Part shown: in pieces, positions 7,678-10,026 of the stretch | Layout: every line of letters begins with the position of its first letter | Position numbering within the stretch: position 1 is the first letter of the stretch | Source of the DNA: an uncultured Roseburia sp. | GTDB lineage: Bacteria; Bacillota; Clostridia; Lachnospirales; Lachnospiraceae | Direction: 5' to 3' | Assembly: GCA_945928585.1 (NCBI GenBank) | Contig: CAMENQ010000059.1 | Location: 1 to 10,026, forward strand | Length of the DNA stretch: 10,026 nt | Translations under genes and position numbers: made by a program | Notes under the pieces: model-generated | Told to the model about the DNA's origin: nothing | What the model saw: only the letters and a program-made list of their open reading frames with translations | The model's database searches: none

Positions 7678-9264
7678 TTAACACACTTTTACAAGTATCC
7701 AATATCCGTCAGCAATCATATAATACATAATGCGATTTCCAGGTACATATTCCTTTGCATTCATATAATAATCATATGCTTCTTCATAACTGCACTTTGC
7801 ATAGCCTACATAACCTATATCATTCTCCCTTTCACCTGTGTATTTTTTTACCTGCTCCATCATTTCTTCATTGTTTCTGCAAAATGGAATCTGATTTTTT
7901 TCTATTTCATCATGCCAGTTTACAATCTCAACCTCAAACATATAACAGCAGCTGTAGTCTCTTTTCTCTATACTTCCATCATCCATAAGTTCATTCATAC
8001 AATTATAGATTCCATTTAAGGATTTGTACCGTACAAAGGTTTCATGGGCCGGTTGTTTCGAAAGTGCAAATGCACCTGTTTCCGGTCCCTCCGCAGCAAT
8101 TATCCTGTCCGGATAAAAATAAGAGTACTGTTTATTGTAATTCACCATATATGGACCTGCTGCATAGGTGTCACTCCACTCATGCCACGAAAACACCTCA
8201 TCCTTCTGATCCCATTTAAGTATGAACAATGCACTTTTTACTCCATCCTTATATGCTGTATCTACCGCCTTATCAAATCCTTCTCTGTCTGTAAATATGT
8301 ACATTTTTTCTGTTGTATAGAAGAGTGAAACTTCTACCGGAGCATATTTACATTCTGACTCCACATAATAGTAATAATTTAAGTCCCAGTATACATTTTT
8401 TCCGGTCTTTTTCGAGATTTTCTCAAAGTCTGCCATTTCAATTGTGGTAGCTAAAATTCTGTCTCTGGCATAATATGTAGTTCCTTTATTTTCAACCAGT
8501 TCAAATTTGTCTTCTACACCACGTCCAAAGGATTCATCTAATACATTAATATGCATCGTAAAGTTGTTATTTCCGGTCTTCACTGCCTCCTCCAATATGG
8601 CATAAAACTCATCCAGATTCTCTGCCACAGGACCCTGGTTTCTTGCCCAGTCACCATTGTCACAGTAATATGTACCATCTGAAAATCTGCGATATGTCTT
8701 CCCAAAAAGCATCATTGTGTCTTTGCCAATCCCTGATGCGAGCACTTCTCCGGTAACCGTAATCCATGTGTCATCTGCCGGACTTCCTGATGTATTGCTA
8801 CTGCCGCCTGACTGACTTCCTGTCTGATTTTGTGACTGCTGTGCCGTTGTCTGACTTTCTGTATTCTGCCGGTCTGTAGGATTGACTGATGATTGTGTAG
8901 CTGCCTTCGTCTCAGTTTTCTGCACGTTTGTACGATTGCCCGATGACTGTGCAGCCTGTGTTTCTGTTTTCTGTGTTTCTGTTTTCGGTGTGCCTGTTGT
9001 CTGTGTTTCTGTGCTGTCATCTGATGACTGTTCTGTTGTCTGAGATTCCGTTTCCTGTGTTTCTGTACGATTTTCTGACGCATTACTTCCTATAATGTCA
9101 TTTACCTTCTCATCGCTTACTTTCTCATTTTTGTCTGTACTCTTTTCAACTGTTTTTGCAGATGTTGTTGTCGGTTTTACCTCCTCAGATTTCTGTCCGC
9201 CACAGCCTGCAAGGATAACGAATATATTTAAAATTACTGCCAACCATATTTTCTTATTTTTCAT
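7678..9264 (-). CDS. Unrecognised secreted lipoprotein with an 18-residue repeat linker
   Basis: I do not recognise this 528-aa protein. The N-terminus is a lipoprotein signal: basic residues (KNKK), a hydrophobic core, and the lipobox LAGC with the lipidated Cys at 21, followed by GGQKSEE. Residues about 30-165 are a Ser/Thr/Gln/Glu-rich linker containing about four imperfect 18-residue repeats. The remaining portion, from about 167, is an aromatic-rich folded region with alternating predicted beta strands and short helices; it has no catalytic motif I can name. The frame is also open to a GTG at 9273, but ATG 9264 has an AGGTG site 6 nt upstream and is preferred. The upstream gene ends 9 bp before this start, so the two are probably translated together. 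The product is expected on the outer face of the membrane. Function unknown. Confidence 0.85.
   Translation of the reverse strand: MKNKKIWLAVILNIFVILAGCGGQKSEEVKPTTTSAKTVEKSTDKNEKVSDEKVNDIIGSNASENRTETQETESQTTEQSSDDSTETQTTGTPKTETQKTETQAAQSSGNRTNVQKTETKAATQSSVNPTDRQNTESQTTAQQSQNQTGSQSGGSSNTSGSPADDTWITVTGEVLASGIGKDTMMLFGKTYRRFSDGTYYCDNGDWARNQGPVAENLDEFYAILEEAVKTGNNNFTMHINVLDESFGRGVEDKFELVENKGTTYYARDRILATTIEMADFEKISKKTGKNVYWDLNYYYYVESECKYAPVEVSLFYTTEKMYIFTDREGFDKAVDTAYKDGVKSALFILKWDQKDEVFSWHEWSDTYAAGPYMVNYNKQYSYFYPDRIIAAEGPETGAFALSKQPAHETFVRYKSLNGIYNCMNELMDDGSIEKRDYSCCYMFEVEIVNWHDEIEKNQIPFCRNNEEMMEQVKKYTGERENDIGYVGYAKCSYEEAYDYYMNAKEYVPGNRIMYYMIADGYWILVKVC
8830..9072 (-). repeat. Imperfect 18-aa (54-bp) tandem repeats in the lipoprotein linker
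   Basis: Four 18-codon units can be aligned, beginning NRTETQ, TPKTET, NRTNVQ and NPTDRQ (residues about 65-82, 92-109, 110-127 and 128-145 counted from the ATG at 9264), with a 9-residue half unit DSTETQTTG after the first and a partial NQTGSQ after the last. The shared pattern is roughly x-x-T-x-x-Q-x-T-E-S/T-Q/K-x-x-x-Q-x-S-x. Three of the units begin with the codons for Asn-x-Thr (AAT-N-N-N-ACA). The copies differ at many positions, so this is an old or slowly diverging repeat. Confidence 0.65.
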
Positions 9265-9270
9265 ATAATT

Positions 9271-9275
9271 CACCT
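9271..9275 (-). promoter_or_regulatory. Ribosome binding site embedded in the preceding stop codon
   Basis: AGGTG on the minus strand shares bases with the TAG stop (9274-9276) of the upstream gene and lies 6 nt before the ATG at 9264. This favours ATG 9264 over GTG 9273 as the lipoprotein start and implies coupled translation of the two genes. Confidence 0.55.
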
Positions 9276-10026
9276 ACTTTCCTGTAACTGTAAGAATGAT
9301 AACATATGTTGATTCCAAACAATAATCTCTGTCAAAACTCCACATCACCGGATCTGCCTGGTTTCCATGTCCTGAAATATTATATTTTGATGACATATGC
9401 TTTTGTAATGCATTACCTATTGCAAGTTCATTATCACCTGATAAACCAGTGTAATAGACTATTTCATATTCTCCGGGCACTCCGGCATTATACAATTCAT
9501 CAATCCTTGCAAGTACCTGTTCAGCAGATATGAATACTTCGTCATGATAATCAAAACACATACTGATATGATATGTTTCATTTCCCTCAAGACATTGTTT
9601 ATTCATCCACTGCAATGCCTTAACTGCAATTGATTTAACAAATGTTTCTGAATAATCACCACTTCCTAACAAAACCGGGTCAAAATAAATATTTAATGTT
9701 CTGACTGCATTTTTTCCTGCCGAATACTCTTTTATCACACTTTCAAACTCATCATGGCTTGATATATATTTAATAACTTCCTCTTCATCTTCTTCGTCTG
9801 CACTACCGTCAAATACGACAAAATCTGCATATGCACATCCGTTTGGGAAATGAGTAGTTTTTCCATTATCTTCATAAATCATATTGAACTTGTACGATAC
9901 TTCTTTATGTGTGGCGTTATATACTCTTATGTAATCATACATATTGTTAAAATAATCAAAATCTGCGCTATGGTATTCCATTGCAACCTTGCCGGTATAT
10001 TTGCCACTGTTAATCCAATTTATTAT
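9274..10026 (-). CDS. Unrecognised protein, 3' part only (gene enters from the right edge)
   Basis: The visible 250 residues are the C-terminal part of a protein I do not recognise. The first ATG in the window is at 9981, but the frame is open to the edge and the 15 upstream codons read like protein (INWINSGKYTGKVA), so the gene probably begins outside the window; an internal start at 9981 with a weak AAGG site cannot be excluded. No transmembrane segment, signal peptide or catalytic motif is visible in this part. There is an acidic run at about 74-83 (ADEEDEEEV). Segments such as HDEFESVIKEY followed by a beta strand (TLNIYF) recur in style in the downstream lipoprotein. It is the gene immediately before the lipoprotein, separated by 9 bp, so the two likely act together. 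Function unknown. Confidence 0.75.
   Translation of the reverse strand: MINWINSGKYTGKVAMEYHSADFDYFNNMYDYIRVYNATHKEVSYKFNMIYEDNGKTTHFPNGCAYADFVVFDGSADEEDEEEVIKYISSHDEFESVIKEYSAGKNAVRTLNIYFDPVLLGSGDYSETFVKSIAVKALQWMNKQCLEGNETYHISMCFDYHDEVFISAEQVLARIDELYNAGVPGEYEIVYYTGLSGDNELAIGNALQKHMSSKYNISGHGNQADPVMWSFDRDYCLESTYVIILTVTGK

Noticed and set aside
8712..9083. A 123-codon minus-strand frame rich in Arg, His, Lys and Gln inside the lipoprotein gene
   Set aside because: It is the shifted reading of the low-complexity repeat linker; repetitive Thr/Gln codons read in another frame give His/Arg/Lys-rich text. It has no ribosome binding site and lies wholly within a well-supported gene.

Overview
The window is low-GC DNA with Firmicute-type ribosome binding sites and sigma-A-like promoters. 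Every gene I can support lies on the minus strand. The style of the proteins (a CdaA/CdaR cyclic-di-AMP module and a large hybrid histidine kinase with tandem substrate-binding sensor domains) suggests a Lachnospiraceae-like gut Clostridium. That placement is inference from protein style and base composition, not from a marker gene.

In transcription order (high to low coordinates) there are three blocks. Block A (about 10026-7611) holds the 3' part of an unrecognised gene that enters from the right edge. It is followed, almost without a gap, by an unrecognised secreted lipoprotein with an 18-residue repeat linker. A very long, near-perfect hairpin just after the lipoprotein stop closes this block.

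Block B (about 7583-4086) starts with a well-formed promoter directly after that hairpin, then a possible 39-aa small ORF, then a 1078-aa membrane hybrid histidine kinase: two periplasmic SBP_bac_3-like domains, one transmembrane helix, HisKA, HATPase_c and two receiver domains. No Hpt domain and no separate response regulator is visible here.

Block C (4006-1) is the cyclic-di-AMP synthesis operon. It starts from its own promoter (TTGATA-N18-TATAAT, 3977-4006) and runs through two unrecognised membrane proteins that overlap by 26 bp, then cdaA (diadenylate cyclase), then cdaR (YbbR-domain regulator of CdaA). A further gene starts at position 27 and leaves the window. It has its own promoter-like sequence overlapping the end of cdaR, and its first residues do not look like GlmM, the gene usually found after cdaR.

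The points most worth a second look are: the two uncharacterised membrane genes that lead the cda operon and carry oppositely charged cytosolic-type tails; the small ORF and promoter between the hairpin and the kinase; the long hairpin without a clear U-tract; and the repeat-linker lipoprotein with its partner, which seem to share a weak repeating pattern. I see no rRNA, tRNA, CRISPR array, transposase or phage gene.
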